Below, in pieces: positions 36,611-46,326 of a stretch of DNA of 64,000 nucleotides. The DNA is from G963664835 sp963664835 (GTDB lineage Bacteria; Chloroflexota; UBA6077; FW602-bin22; JBCLEL01): contig CAXXUG010000010.1 of assembly GCA_963664835.2 (NCBI GenBank), positions 1 through 64,000 of the forward strand, in the 5' to 3' direction. How positions within the stretch are numbered: the first letter of the stretch is position 1; every line of letters begins with the position of its first letter. A program made the translations under genes and the position numbers. The notes under the pieces were generated by a model. It saw only the letters and a program-made list of their open reading frames with translations. It ran no database searches and was not told where the DNA came from.

Positions 36611-37809
36611 GTCAGGGAGTAAACACTGTCGCGACGACGTGCCGGACTCCGCCGTTGAACTGTATAGGGTCATGGGCCGTGTTAAACCAGTAACCGACCA
36701 TCACCTTGCCTCCCGGTTGCTTCACAACCCGTGGGTAGCCCAGGTCACCAGAGCCTCCGTCGTCGCGCAGTATCAGTTCCGGCCCCCAAGTCCTGCCACC
36801 GTCTTCGGAGACCCGCGCTCTAATCCGTATGGCTTCACCCGGTAGCCGTATACGATCAGGAGCCTCCCATCATCTAGCAGGACCATAGGAGCTGGTGCGC
36901 CCCCAGTCGTTCGGCCGCGAAAGAAACCGCCAGGTGCGGCCTCCGTCGTCGGATTCGAACACCTCGGTCCACTCGTAAGCGCCGCCTTCCGGCGCACCCC
37001 ATCCTCGCGGTTTGGATCCGGCGCCGCCCATGAAGCAGCGCTGGGTGGTGACGATCCGGCCGTCCGGCATCATGACTGGACTGGCGTAGAAGTGCCCTAC
37101 ATAGTCGGCGTCCTTGGTGGTCCGATGGATCGATGAGAGGTACTCCCACGTGAGCCCCCCCATCCGTGGTCGCATATACCGCCTGGAACAGGGCGGAAAC
37201 GTTATACCTGGGCGTGACGGGCCCGCGACCTACCGTGACGAAAAGCAGGACTAATCCGTCCGGCCTGACGAGATAGTCAGGTTTCATGTACACCTGCTCG
37301 AAACCCATAGACGGCATACGGAAGGGGGCCCTCCCAGGTTCGTCCCCGGTCGCGCGAGTACTGCGCGTAGCCCAGGTGCTGGGCGAGGAGCGGTGGACCG
37401 CCAAATCCCGGTGGTGACGCAGAAGTCTGGCGAAGTCCAATCGAGCGGCTCGGACGGCGCCCTCCGGCGCAAGTCCGCTGACTACCTGACGCTCGAGGCT
37501 TTGATGAGTGCCGAGTAGTTGGAGGCTGTCCAGTGGCCAGGTCTTACCACCATCGGTCGAGCGCAGAGTCACATACTCGCCATGGAGTCCGTCAACCACA
37601 AAATGCCAAAGGTCGTAGCTATCTTTGTAGCTGCACCTCGCGCGGGTGAAGTTGATCAGAATCTCACCGTCGGAAAACGCCCAGAAGTTGTTGTTGAAAA
37701 CCATCCCGGCAAAGTATTCAGGGTCGTAGTAGACCACCGTATGTTCCGCGTCGGTCACGCGCTCGGGTCGCGGGAAGCGAGAGCTTGCTGTCTGATTAAT
37801 GTGGGCCAT
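36611..37809 (-). pseudogene. BNR/sialidase-like protein, copy A, frameshifted
   Basis: The full-length homologue of the intact copy D can be followed from MAHINQTASSRFPRPERVTD at 37809 to VVATVFTP at 36611, but only by switching frame. I count six single-base lesions. There are extra bases in G/C runs near 37460, 37324-37328, 37155-37161 and 36900-36904, an extra A near 37406, and a missing base near 36821. Asp-box motifs (STDGGKTW, TTDGG-LTW, SDDGGRTW) survive in the separate frames. No single open frame would give a functional propeller. Confidence 0.85.
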
Positions 37810-37970
37810 ATGTTTGTTCTCCCCTCGGTTGCGATTTCGGTAGCTGCTAGGACTTGATTGCGAAGTCTGTTCACGTTCTTCTCCGCAAAGTCCTTCAACG
37901 GCTCAGTTGCCAGGCTCGACCACCTCCATCATTCGCTGTTTTCTCTACAAATCTGGAAGCGGCCGTGTGC

Positions 37971-38333
37971 TCACGGAGCAAATACGCTGGCGGCGATAAG
38001 CCGGACTCCACCCCAAAGCTGCTTCGGATCGTCGGCCCGGTTGAAATAGTGGGCGCCCATCGTCTTCGGAGACGGGTGCCCGTATTCCCTCGGGCTCTAC
38101 CCGGTACTCGTAAGCCATCAACAGTCTGCCGTCATCCAGGAGGAGTAGAGAGCCGGGCGCGCCCTAGTCGGTCACCCGCGAGACAGACCGCCATCTGGAA
38201 ATACCCAGAAGTTATGATTGAATTCGGCGCTCGCGTGGTAATCGGGGTCGTAGTAGATCGTGACGTGCTCGGCGTCCGGCGCGCGCTCGGGTCGGCGGAC
38301 GCGAGAGTTCGCCGTCTGAGTGGTGAGGACCAT
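37971..38333 (-). pseudogene. BNR/sialidase-like protein, copy B, deleted remnant
   Basis: A 363-bp relic. It starts with a normal N terminus at 38333 (MVLTTQTANSRVRRPERAPD ... FNHNFWVFPDG). It then jumps directly to the fourth-fifth blade region (SRVTD, stop, GAPGSLLLLDDGRLL...VSEDDG). Finally it jumps to the C terminus (HYFNRADDPKQLWGGVRLIA...FAP) and its stop at 37971. Two internal deletions of about 200 and 35 codons and an in-frame stop make it non-functional. Confidence 0.8.
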
Positions 38334-38549
38334 CTCTCTTCCTCCCCTGAGACCACAGTTATGGTAACAAGTCAGGCTTGCCTAAGTCCAGGGGCGTGAG
38401 AGACTTCTCCAGTTCCTCGGTTGTAATACCTTCCAGGCCCCGCCCAGCCTTATCAGAGGGTCCATTGCGTGTAAGGGCGGCGCTTTCACACATCTGCTCC
38501 AACTAATTCTTAATCAGGATGGTTGCGGTGCGGGAGAGCCCCGCCCCAA

Positions 38550-38569
38550 GGGCGACGCGTGCGTCGCCC
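38550..38569. repeat. Palindromic repeat, GGGCGACGC type
   Basis: GGGCGACGC and GCGTCGCCC form a perfect 9-bp inverted repeat around GT, with CCCCAA before it and CTACGAGG after. This style of intergenic palindrome is common in Chloroflexota and other genomes. Confidence 0.7.
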
Positions 38570-38825
38570 CTACGAGGTAGGCATGGTGGGCGGAGACGCT
38601 CCAATCGCGATTGTGTGACCTCATCACAGGCTCCTGAGAGCCAGTTGCACGTCTTGGAGTGGCGAGATTTCGACAAAACTCTAGTTTCGGGGGTCTTCGT
38701 GGAGGCACTCCGAGTCCTGAAATCGCCCAGATTTGCTCCGGAATTGGAATGAGTCGGAACAGATGGACGCGTGCTTGGATGTTTGCTTAGTCATGCCCAA
38801 TCATGTGCGCGGCATTTTGGTGTTG

Positions 38826-38854
38826 GTAGAGGCGGGTTTCAAACCCGCCTCTAC
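38826..38854. repeat. Palindromic repeat with 14-bp perfect arms
   Basis: GTAGAGGCGGGTTT pairs with AAACCCGCCTCTAC around a single C. It would form a strong hairpin on either strand. There is no T-run after it, so terminator function is doubtful. Confidence 0.75.
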
Positions 38855-38964
38855 GGTAATCGTGAGGCATGGGCCGCCTGAAGTCCGTATAGATTTGCTC
38901 AGGAATTGAAATAAGTTGAAACAGATGCACTTTCACAGTTACCGCCTCTAGGAAAACTCCGCGC

Positions 38965-40157
38965 TCAGGGAGTAAAAACCGTGGCGGCGATGTGCCGGAT
39001 ACCACCAACGATCTGCGTCGGATCGTCGGCCCGATTGAAATAGTAGCCGACCATCACCCTTCCACCGGGCAGCTTCACAATGCGTGGGTAACCCAGGTCC
39101 CCGGAGCCCCCATCATCACGCAGGATTAGCTCCGGCCCCCATCTCCGGCCTCCGTCCTCGGAGACCCTGGCCCGGATACCGTATGGCTTGACGCGATAGC
39201 CGTATACTGTCAGAAGCCTGCCGTCATCCAGCAGAGCCAGAGGGGCCGGGCGCGCCCCAGTCGTTCGGCCGCGAAAGGAATTGCCAGGTCCGCCCTCCAT
39301 CGTCGGATTTGAACACTTCGGTCCATTCGTATGCGCCACCGCCCTCGGGCGCGCCCCATCCCCGTACCTTGGATCCACCGCCTGGAAAGAAGCAGCGCAC
39401 AGTTGTCACAATACGACCGCTCAGCAGCATGACCGGACTGGCGTATATATGCCCGACGTACTCAGAGTCTGGATTGGTTCGATGGATCGATGACAGGTAC
39501 TCCCAGGTCAGTCCTCCGTCAGTGGTGGCATATATCGCCACGAACAGGCTCGCCACGTCATACCTGGCAGGGGCTGGGCCGCGACCGACGGTCACGAAGA
39601 GCAAGACCAATCCGTCGGGTCGGACCAGGTAGTCGGGTTTGACGTACACCTTTGAGAACCCCATCGAAGGGAGTCGATAGGGGCCCTCCCAGCTACGTCC
39701 CCGGTCGCGCGAGTACTGCAGGTATCCGAGATGCTGGGCAAGGATCGGTGGGCCCCCCGAACCCGGCGGTTACGCAAAAGTCCGGCGAGGTCCAGTCCAG
39801 CGGCTCAGCCGGCGCCTCCGGGGCAAGCCCGCTGACCACTTGGCGCTCTAGGCTTTGATGGGTGCCAAGCACCTGGAGGCTGTCCATCGGCCAGGTCTCG
39901 CCGCCATCGGTCGAGCGCAGAGTCACGTACTCGCCGTGGATTCCGTCTACCACGCCATGCATGAGATCGTAGCTTAGTCCATAGCTACAGCGGGCACGCG
40001 CGAAGTTGATCAAGAGATCGCCGTCTGGGAAGGCCCAGAAGTTGTGGTTGAATGGGAAGCCGGCATAGTATTCTGGGTCGTGGTAGATGGTGATGTGCTC
40101 TGCCTCGGCCGGGCGCTCCGCTCGCGGGAAGCGAGGGTTGTTTGCGTCGGTGATCAA
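38965..40157 (-). pseudogene. BNR/sialidase-like protein, copy C, two frameshifts
   Basis: It reads from MITDANNPRFPRAERPAEAE at 40157 to HIAATVFTP at 38965, the same length as intact copy D. It is broken twice: one extra base in the six-C run 39753-39758 and one in the four-G run 39242-39245 (plus-strand view). Removing these two bases gives a continuous protein with all five Asp boxes. Both lesions are in homopolymers, so a sequencing or assembly cause must be excluded before calling it dead. Confidence 0.8.
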
Positions 40158-40341
40158 GCCTGTCTCACCTTGCCTCCCTTGGGTTCGACCATAGATATCG
40201 CGGTTCGTGGAGACGGCCCATGCGACCTTCGCTCACTATCTCGGTTGGACCAGCGCCCGATATCGTCGCAGCCTGTACACGGAGAGCCCGCAGTCTTGAC
40301 GCGTATCGATCCGAAAGTGGCGGCTCCTCCCAGTCCTCAGA

Positions 40342-41490
40342 TCAGGGGGTGAAGACTGTGGCTGCGATATGCCGGACTCCGCCGTTGAGCTGCATCGGAT
40401 CGTCCGCGCGATTGAAATAGTAGGCGGCCATGACCTTGCCGCCGGGCAGCTTGACGGCCCGTGTGTACCCCACGTCCAGAGATCCTCCGTCATCGCGCAA
40501 TATCAACTCCGGCCCCCAGGTCCGCCCATCGTCTTCCGAAACCCGTGCCCGGACTCCTTCAGGCTCGACCCGGTAACCGTATACCATCACCACTCTTCCA
40601 TCATCCAGTAGGAGAAGAGAGCCCGGCGCGCCCCAGTCGTTCACTCGCGAAAGGAATTGCCAGGTACGTCCTCCATCCTCCGACTCAAATAGCTCGGTCC
40701 ATTCGGAAGGAAAATGATGGTGGCAGCGCGTAGCAACCAGGATCCGGCCGTCCGATAGTAGGATCGGGCTCGCGTAGAAATGCCCCACAAAGCCGGCGTC
40801 CGGAGCCTCCCGATGGATCGACGATAGATACTCCCAGGTCAGTCCCCCGTCAGTGGTGGCATATACGGCAATGAACAAGCTCGCCGTATTGTAGGAGGTC
40901 GAGACCGGGCCGCGACCTACTGTCATGAAAAGCAAGACCAACCCGTCCGGCCGAACCAGGTAGTCTGGCTTGCCATACACCTGTGCGAATCCCATCGATG
41001 GCATCAGGTACGGGCCTTCCCATGTTCGTCCCCGGTCGCGCGAGTACTGAACGTAGCTAAGGTGTTGGTTTCGAATAGGTGGCGCGCCAAAGCCGGCGGT
41101 GACGCAGAAATCGGGCGAGGTCCAGTCGAGCGGCTCACCCGGCGCTTCCGGGGCGAGTCCGCTCTCCACCAGGCGCTCGAGGCCTTGATGGGTGCCGAGC
41201 ACCTGGAGACTCTCAAGGGGCCAGGTCCTGCCGCCATCGGTCGAGCGCAGAGTGACGTATTCGCCCCTTCCGTCCGTCATGCTGTCTTTGAGATCGTATC
41301 TGTGCTCATAGCTGCAGCGCGCACGCACGAAGTTAACAAGCAACTCGCCATCTGGAAATACCCAGAAGTTGTGATTGAACACGAAGGCCGCGAAGTAATC
41401 GGGGTCGTAGTAGACCGTAAAATGCTCGGCGTCAGCCGGGTGTTGGGAGCGCGGGTATCGAGAGTTGGCCTCTGGACCGATGACGTTCAC
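40342..41490 (-). CDS. BNR-repeat (sialidase-superfamily) beta-propeller protein, copy D, intact
   Basis: The 382-residue protein is a predicted beta-propeller. It has five Asp boxes: STDGGRTW (83-90), SRDRGRTW (150-157), TTDGGLTW (212-219), SEDGGRTW (270-277) and SEDDGRTW (318-325). No signal peptide is seen. The FRIP-type Arg motif of true bacterial sialidases is not evident, so sialidase activity should not be assumed; exo-acting glycan hydrolase or binding roles are possible. It is the only intact member of four tandem copies, downstream of which (in gene order) lies the sugar importer. Confidence 0.85.
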   Translation of the reverse strand: MNVIGPEANSRYPRSQHPADAEHFTVYYDPDYFAAFVFNHNFWVFPDGELLVNFVRARCSYEHRYDLKDSMTDGRGEYVTLRSTDGGRTWPLESLQVLGTHQGLERLVESGLAPEAPGEPLDWTSPDFCVTAGFGAPPIRNQHLSYVQYSRDRGRTWEGPYLMPSMGFAQVYGKPDYLVRPDGLVLLFMTVGRGPVSTSYNTASLFIAVYATTDGGLTWEYLSSIHREAPDAGFVGHFYASPILLSDGRILVATRCHHHFPSEWTELFESEDGGRTWQFLSRVNDWGAPGSLLLLDDGRVVMVYGYRVEPEGVRARVSEDDGRTWGPELILRDDGGSLDVGYTRAVKLPGGKVMAAYYFNRADDPMQLNGGVRHIAATVFTP

Positions 41491-41574
41491 ACTCTCTCTC
41501 CTGTTGCCCTACAACTCTAACAACTGTACTCCGTGCCAGATATGGAGATTGGACAAATAAATTTGGTACACGGT

Positions 41575-42534
41575 TCAGTTGAGCCGGTTGAGAATTGGCC
41601 GGCCGTCCACGAGCCGGCGGACGTTTTCGACGATTGTTTCAGTGTTACCGCGCAGCATTAGCTCGGTAGCGCCTGCAAAGTGAGGCGTGGCCACCACTGA
41701 GTGCTGGAAGATCGGATCGGAGGGATCCGCGGGCTCATCCCAGAATACGTCCAGGCCTACGCCGGCCAAATGACCGGTCTCCAGCGCATTTAGCAAAGCC
41801 CGATAGTCTACGATGGCGCCACGGGAAACGTTGACCAGATAGCTTCCTCTCTTCATTCTTGCAAGCTCGGCCTGTCCAATGATTCCATGCGTTTCGGCAG
41901 TTAGTGCCACCGTAAGGACCAGGAAATCCACCTGAGGCAACAGCGTATCTAACTCTTCCATCGTCCCCAGCCAGTCTAAGCTCAGCCGCCGGCGCAACTG
42001 ATCATCTCGGCGTCGCTTCACCCCGATGACACGACAGCCAAAGGGTCGAAGGAGTCCGGCCAAGAGACCGCCAACGCTGCCAACGCCCACAATTCCAACT
42101 GTGCTGCCACGAATCGTCTCCCCGAAGGGGGATTCATCCCAACTGCGTTGGCGTATGGCCTTTTCCAGTGCGGGGTAGTTCCTTGCGACCGCAATCATTA
42201 AGAAAACGGCGAACTCGGCCACGGACTCCGCGTTACCTGAGCCGAGTGAAGGGACGTTGGCTACCGGGATTCCCCGCGCGGAAGCAGCCTCCATATCCAC
42301 CATATCCACGCCCACACCGAATTGCTGGATCAAACGGCAACGTTTGGCTACGGCGATGGCCTTGGCGTCAACCTGTCCTCGACCAGGAATTATGACGTCG
42401 ACATCGGCGACGTTCTCGATGACTTTGTCTTCCGGGCAATAGACTATCTCGTGCTCGGGGAGCGCCGCCTGAAACGCCTCGGCAGAAGAAGCCTCGTCGG
42501 TACATAAGATTATCTTCAGTCGTTGTGGTCCCAT
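41575..42534 (-). CDS. D-2-hydroxyacid dehydrogenase (phosphoglycerate-dehydrogenase-like)
   Basis: The 319-residue NAD-dependent protein has the substrate loop QFGVGVDMVD, the NAD motif GIVGVGSVGGLLAGLL, the active-site Arg in NVSRGAIVDYRALLNAL, the Glu in DVFWDEPADPSDPIF, and the catalytic His in VVATPHFAGATELM. Substrate is unknown. It is one of three such genes in the window (also 60620 and 61621) and adjoins the BNR array on the same strand. Confidence 0.9.
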   Translation of the reverse strand: MGPQRLKIILCTDEASSAEAFQAALPEHEIVYCPEDKVIENVADVDVIIPGRGQVDAKAIAVAKRCRLIQQFGVGVDMVDMEAASARGIPVANVPSLGSGNAESVAEFAVFLMIAVARNYPALEKAIRQRSWDESPFGETIRGSTVGIVGVGSVGGLLAGLLRPFGCRVIGVKRRRDDQLRRRLSLDWLGTMEELDTLLPQVDFLVLTVALTAETHGIIGQAELARMKRGSYLVNVSRGAIVDYRALLNALETGHLAGVGLDVFWDEPADPSDPIFQHSVVATPHFAGATELMLRGNTETIVENVRRLVDGRPILNRLN

Positions 42535-42804
42535 ATGTCACCCGTCACTCCGCAACTGGACATTCGCCGGATCGCGTGGTTCACGTTACTGCTCTCCAGC
42601 CGCATTGTCCTACAGATCCCGTTCCGGGGGCCTCATCTGCCGGGACGCCAGGCAGTTCCTCGCCGGCTACTGCTTGTCGGCCTTGGCAGCATCCACTGAG
42701 TGGGTCGTCGAGCAACGTAACTTGATGCTGGTAGATAGCTGGAATTCGGGGAGACGCGCCATGGTACTGAGTCTACTTTCTCCGGACCTATCTACAAAGG
42801 CCAT

Positions 42805-42880
42805 TGGCACGCCTGGAGGGACTCGAACCCCCGACCCGCTGCTTAGAAGGCAGCCGCTCTGTCCACTGAGCTACAGGCGC
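42805..42880 (-). tRNA. tRNA-Arg (anticodon UCU)
   Basis: Cloverleaf on the minus strand: acceptor GCGCCTG/CAGGCGT (first pair G-U), D-arm GCTCAGTGGACAGAGC, anticodon arm GCTGC-CTTCTAA-GCAGC with anticodon TCT, and T-arm GGGGGTTCGAGTCCCTC. The discriminator is G and CCA is encoded (42805-42807). It decodes AGA/AGG. Confidence 0.95.
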
Positions 42881-43058
42881 AAATCTGAACCGGATTTTAC
42901 CGGTCCAGGAAAAAGCTTACCACACTGCCGGCGGTCAAGAATCGGCGGTTAAAGATCACTCCCCGAGGTCGCCGGCCTAGAGGTTGCGCACCTCGATGGT
43001 AGAATTCCCCAGAACTATGACCGCACACCTCCATACTAGACTGATTTGAGTCCTCAGC

Positions 43059-44117
43059 TTGTACGTTAGGGGCTTCCTGGTCGCCGCCATCGCGCTGCTA
43101 ATGGGCGGACTGATCGCGTTCGCCTACACGCAGCTATTTCCAACCGAAACCGTTGGGATCAATCTGGGTGAGCCTGGGCCTCCCACAATGGCTGATACGG
43201 TACCGACTCCGACCATGGCATCCGGCGGTACTGAGAGTGCTGTGGCTCCGGCCGGTCCGACGGCCCGTCCGGCCGAACCGACTCCGACGCTAACCGCCAC
43301 GGCCAAGCCGGCGCCCACTTATACTGCGACGCCGCCGCCGACGCCCACGCCGGGCGCCCCAGTTAAAACTGGCTCTCAGCAAGAGCCATCAATCCCGGCA
43401 CCATTCGCGGTGGCGATTGACGCTAAGTCGGGGGCTGTCCTCTATGCCCGGAATATACATGGCCGAGTGGCGCCGGCGAGCTTGACCAAGATAGTGACCG
43501 CGTTGGTCGCGATCGAACATGGCGACCTGGATGAATGGGTGGCAGTAGAGTTCGACGACGAAGAGCTCTTCGACAGCACATTGATGGGGATACGGAACGG
43601 AGAGTGGTACACGCTGAGAGACCTGCTGTACGGGTTGATGCTGCCTTCAGGCAACGACTCGGCGTTGGCCATCGCAAACCACATCGCCGGTTCCGAGGAG
43701 CAGTTCGCGGAGCTTATGAACATCAAGGTGGGCCAGTTGGGGCTGACGGACAGCCACTTCGTCAACCCGCACGGACTTGACGAGCCGGACCATTTCTCAA
43801 GTCCTTATGACATGGCGATGATCGCGCGGCATGCGTTGAACAACTCGTTCTTCGTAAGCCTGTCGGAGGCCAGGACCTGGGACGTAAACGGCACGAGAGG
43901 CTACACCATATACAATCTGAACAGGTTGCTGGGTAACTATCCCGGCGCCGACGGAGTCAAGGTAGGATACACCGAGGCAGCAGGACCTTCGATAGTCGGA
44001 TCCGCCACCCGAGACGGCAACCAGGCGATAGTCGCTTTCATGGGAGGGCGCGATACCGCGGCGGAGAGCATAGTGTTGCTCAACTACCTTTTCGAGAACT
44101 ACACGTGGCCGGATTAG
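43059..44117 (+). CDS. D-alanyl-D-alanine carboxypeptidase (S11 family, DacA-like)
   Basis: It trims the terminal D-Ala from peptidoglycan stem peptides outside the membrane. The 352-residue protein has an N-terminal membrane anchor (residues 6-24) and a Pro/Thr-rich linker (about 42-112). The penicillin-binding domain carries Ser141-x-x-Lys144 (ASLTKIVT), Ser197-Gly-Asn199 (PSGNDSA) and Lys301-Val-Gly303 in place of KTG. The start is TTG 43059. The linker would hold the enzyme away from the membrane. Confidence 0.92.
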   Translation: MYVRGFLVAAIALLMGGLIAFAYTQLFPTETVGINLGEPGPPTMADTVPTPTMASGGTESAVAPAGPTARPAEPTPTLTATAKPAPTYTATPPPTPTPGAPVKTGSQQEPSIPAPFAVAIDAKSGAVLYARNIHGRVAPASLTKIVTALVAIEHGDLDEWVAVEFDDEELFDSTLMGIRNGEWYTLRDLLYGLMLPSGNDSALAIANHIAGSEEQFAELMNIKVGQLGLTDSHFVNPHGLDEPDHFSSPYDMAMIARHALNNSFFVSLSEARTWDVNGTRGYTIYNLNRLLGNYPGADGVKVGYTEAAGPSIVGSATRDGNQAIVAFMGGRDTAAESIVLLNYLFENYTWPD

Positions 44118-44184
44118 GGAAATAGCCGCCGGCTTGCCGTGATCGCTGACGATTCAGAGACGCATCACTTGCGGAGACTGATTG

Positions 44185-45357
44185 ATGCCCTTTTCCCCAT
44201 CGGATCGAACTAACTTATTCACCGAGTCAGTCATCAGGGAGATGACCCGCCTCTGTCACCTCTATCAGGGCGACCAGGGCATCAATCTCGCTCAGGGGTT
44301 TCCCGATTTTCCGGCGCCGGCGATCATGAAGTCGGCGGCTTGTGCGGCTATCAATGACGACATCAACCAATACTCGATCACCTGGGGAGCGGCTGACTTT
44401 CGCAGGGCAATTGCTTCCAAGCTCAAGCGGTTCTATGGCATCGACGCAGATCCCGAAGCGGAGATAACGGTTTGCTGTGGGGCGACCGAGGCGATGATCA
44501 GCAGCGTAATGGCGATCGCCAACCCCGGCGACGAGGTAATCGTATTCGCCCCCTACTATGAGAACTACTGGCCGGACGCGGTCCTGGCCGGCGCGACTCC
44601 TCGCTTCGTCGAGCTCCACGAACCTGACTGGGAAATCGACTTCGACGAACTGCGGCGGACGTTCAACCCCAAGACCAAGGCAATCATAATCTCGTCGCCC
44701 GGCAACCCTACCGGAAAGGTTTTCGGTCGGTCGGAGTTGAACGCGATCGCAGAGCTGTGTATCGAGCACGACGCGATAGCGGTGACCGACGAAATCTACG
44801 AGCACCTCGTCTATGCAGGCCGGCACGTTCCGATGATGACCGTACCGGGGATGCGCGACCGGACCGTCCTGATCAGCGGCCTATCAAAGAGCTACAGCGT
44901 TACAGGCTGGCGGGTCGGTTACGCGGTATCTCAGCCGGCAATTACCGCGGCGATTCGCAAGGTCCACGACTTCCTGACTGTAGGGGCGCCGGCGCCGCTG
45001 CAAGCGGCCGGCGTAGCGGCGATGAATCTGCCGGATGAATACTATTCAGGGCTTCTGGCGGACTACCGGGAACGACGGGACTTTCTAATTCCGGTCCTGC
45101 AGGACCTGGGATTCAAGTGCCATGCACCCGCCGGCGCCTATTACGTAATGACCGATTTCAGAGCGTTCGGATTCGAGGACGACTACGCATTCGCCGAGTA
45201 TCTGGTGAAAGAGATAGGCGTCGCGGTAGTACCGGGGAGCAGCTTCTATCAACGGCCGGGCGCGGGCCGGAGCCAGGTCCGGTTTTCATTCTGCAAGAAG
45301 ATGAGCACCCTGGAGCGGTCAGCGGAGCTGCTGACGAAGATCCGCAGGGTGCGGTGA
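44185..45357 (+). CDS. PLP-dependent aminotransferase, class I/II (kynurenine/methionine aminotransferase-like)
   Basis: The 390-residue protein starts at ATG 44185, with GGAGA 7 nt upstream. It shows the fold-type I signature: INLAQGFPDFPAP (typical of the kynurenine/glutamine-K/methionine aminotransferase group), SSPGNPTGKV, VTDEIYEHLVY, and the PLP lysine in ISGLSKSYSVTGWRVGY (about residue 235). VRFSFCKK near the end gives the substrate-carboxylate Arg. The exact amino acid donor is not fixed by sequence. Confidence 0.93.
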   Translation: MPFSPSDRTNLFTESVIREMTRLCHLYQGDQGINLAQGFPDFPAPAIMKSAACAAINDDINQYSITWGAADFRRAIASKLKRFYGIDADPEAEITVCCGATEAMISSVMAIANPGDEVIVFAPYYENYWPDAVLAGATPRFVELHEPDWEIDFDELRRTFNPKTKAIIISSPGNPTGKVFGRSELNAIAELCIEHDAIAVTDEIYEHLVYAGRHVPMMTVPGMRDRTVLISGLSKSYSVTGWRVGYAVSQPAITAAIRKVHDFLTVGAPAPLQAAGVAAMNLPDEYYSGLLADYRERRDFLIPVLQDLGFKCHAPAGAYYVMTDFRAFGFEDDYAFAEYLVKEIGVAVVPGSSFYQRPGAGRSQVRFSFCKKMSTLERSAELLTKIRRVR

Positions 45358-45447
45358 CAGTGAGCCGACGGCTCTTGTAGCGCGAGCGCCCCCGGTCTCC
45401 TGGCATCTGCAAAGCTCATTGCCTAGACTTCGCGGTGGGGCCGGGTT

Positions 45448-45912
45448 TCAGCCGCCGGAGTCGACGACGTCGCTCACCACGGCGGCGCCAGGGCTATTCA
45501 ACATATCGCGGATGTATTTCGCAAGGCCCGGTGAGGTTCTTAGATTTTGAACTTCGTCGGGGCGAACCCATTGAATGGCGTCGGCGTCATCGCCGGCGAG
45601 TGCCTCTCCACTGACCCAATCGGCGAGTAGATCGATTATCACGAAGTGGTATTGGATGCCGGCTTCGGTCCGACCTATCCGGTTGAGCACCAATCTACTG
45701 TCCCGCAACTTAATCTCGATCCCACACTCCTCACGAACCTCTCGGACGGCGGCTTCGGTGATCGTTTCGCCAAATCTCAGATGTCCGCCGGGGATGCTCC
45801 AGGAACCGCGATGGGGCGGTTTTCCGCGCTGGACTAGGAGTATTTCGTCGCCTCGCCGGACCAAGACTCCGACGGCGACCACGGGCTGTCGAGAGTTTGA
45901 TTCGCGGTTCAT
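45448..45912 (-). CDS. NUDIX hydrolase
   Basis: The 154-residue protein contains the complete Nudix box GGHLRFGETITEAAVREVREECG, preceded by VAVGVLVRRGDEILLVQRGKPPHRGSWSIPG. That is the arrangement of ADP-ribose / MutT-like pyrophosphatases. Substrate is not determined. It is convergent with the aminotransferase gene. Confidence 0.93.
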   Translation of the reverse strand: MNRESNSRQPVVAVGVLVRRGDEILLVQRGKPPHRGSWSIPGGHLRFGETITEAAVREVREECGIEIKLRDSRLVLNRIGRTEAGIQYHFVIIDLLADWVSGEALAGDDADAIQWVRPDEVQNLRTSPGLAKYIRDMLNSPGAAVVSDVVDSGG

Positions 45913-46326
45913 TTAAACGGATACTCCGGTGTGATTTGAGCGTTTCGAGCCGGATCGCGGAAACCCCATCACGTTGAGTATCGCATAGTAGACGCTAATT
46001 CGAATGAGGATAATCCAGAGGTACGAGCAGGACCGTTTAATTCTCGCCAGAGTCTATGGGATCCTGGCCCAACGGCAGATCGCGAATCGGCTCCAGATCG
46101 CCGTCGCGCTGTCCTGTATGGTCAAACCCTTGTCGTTATCCTCCGAGATTTGCCACCAAATTCAATGACCAAAAGCCGCTTTGAGAATGCATTGAACCTC
46201 TTGTTACAGGGTCAATGCTGCCAGTAGAATCCTCGCTATCTATTGATAACCTCGGGCACAGTTCTACACTCCGCCGACGGATCAGGCCTGCGCGGCCAGG
46301 ACAATACCCTGAAGGATATTTGCTGG
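45913..46326. other. Gene-free region upstream of the TPR-helicase gene
   Basis: No gene, RNA or strong repeat seen. The helicase frame is open from 46243, but the ribosome site (GAAGGAT near 46311-46317) favours the ATG at 46327. Confidence 0.4.

Larger units (their letters stand above)
38334..38964. other. Gene-free spacer between sialidase-like copies B and C
   Basis: It contains two palindromic repeats (38550-38569 and 38826-38854) and no supportable gene. Confidence 0.5.

Noticed and set aside
38550..38854. CRISPR array
   Set aside because: The two palindromes differ from each other and there is no repeated unit with spacers; no cas genes are in the window.
40342..41490. True sialidase (neuraminidase) assignment for the BNR protein
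   Set aside because: Asp boxes prove a propeller of this superfamily, but the FRIP-type arginine motif and an export signal were not found, so only a superfamily call is given.
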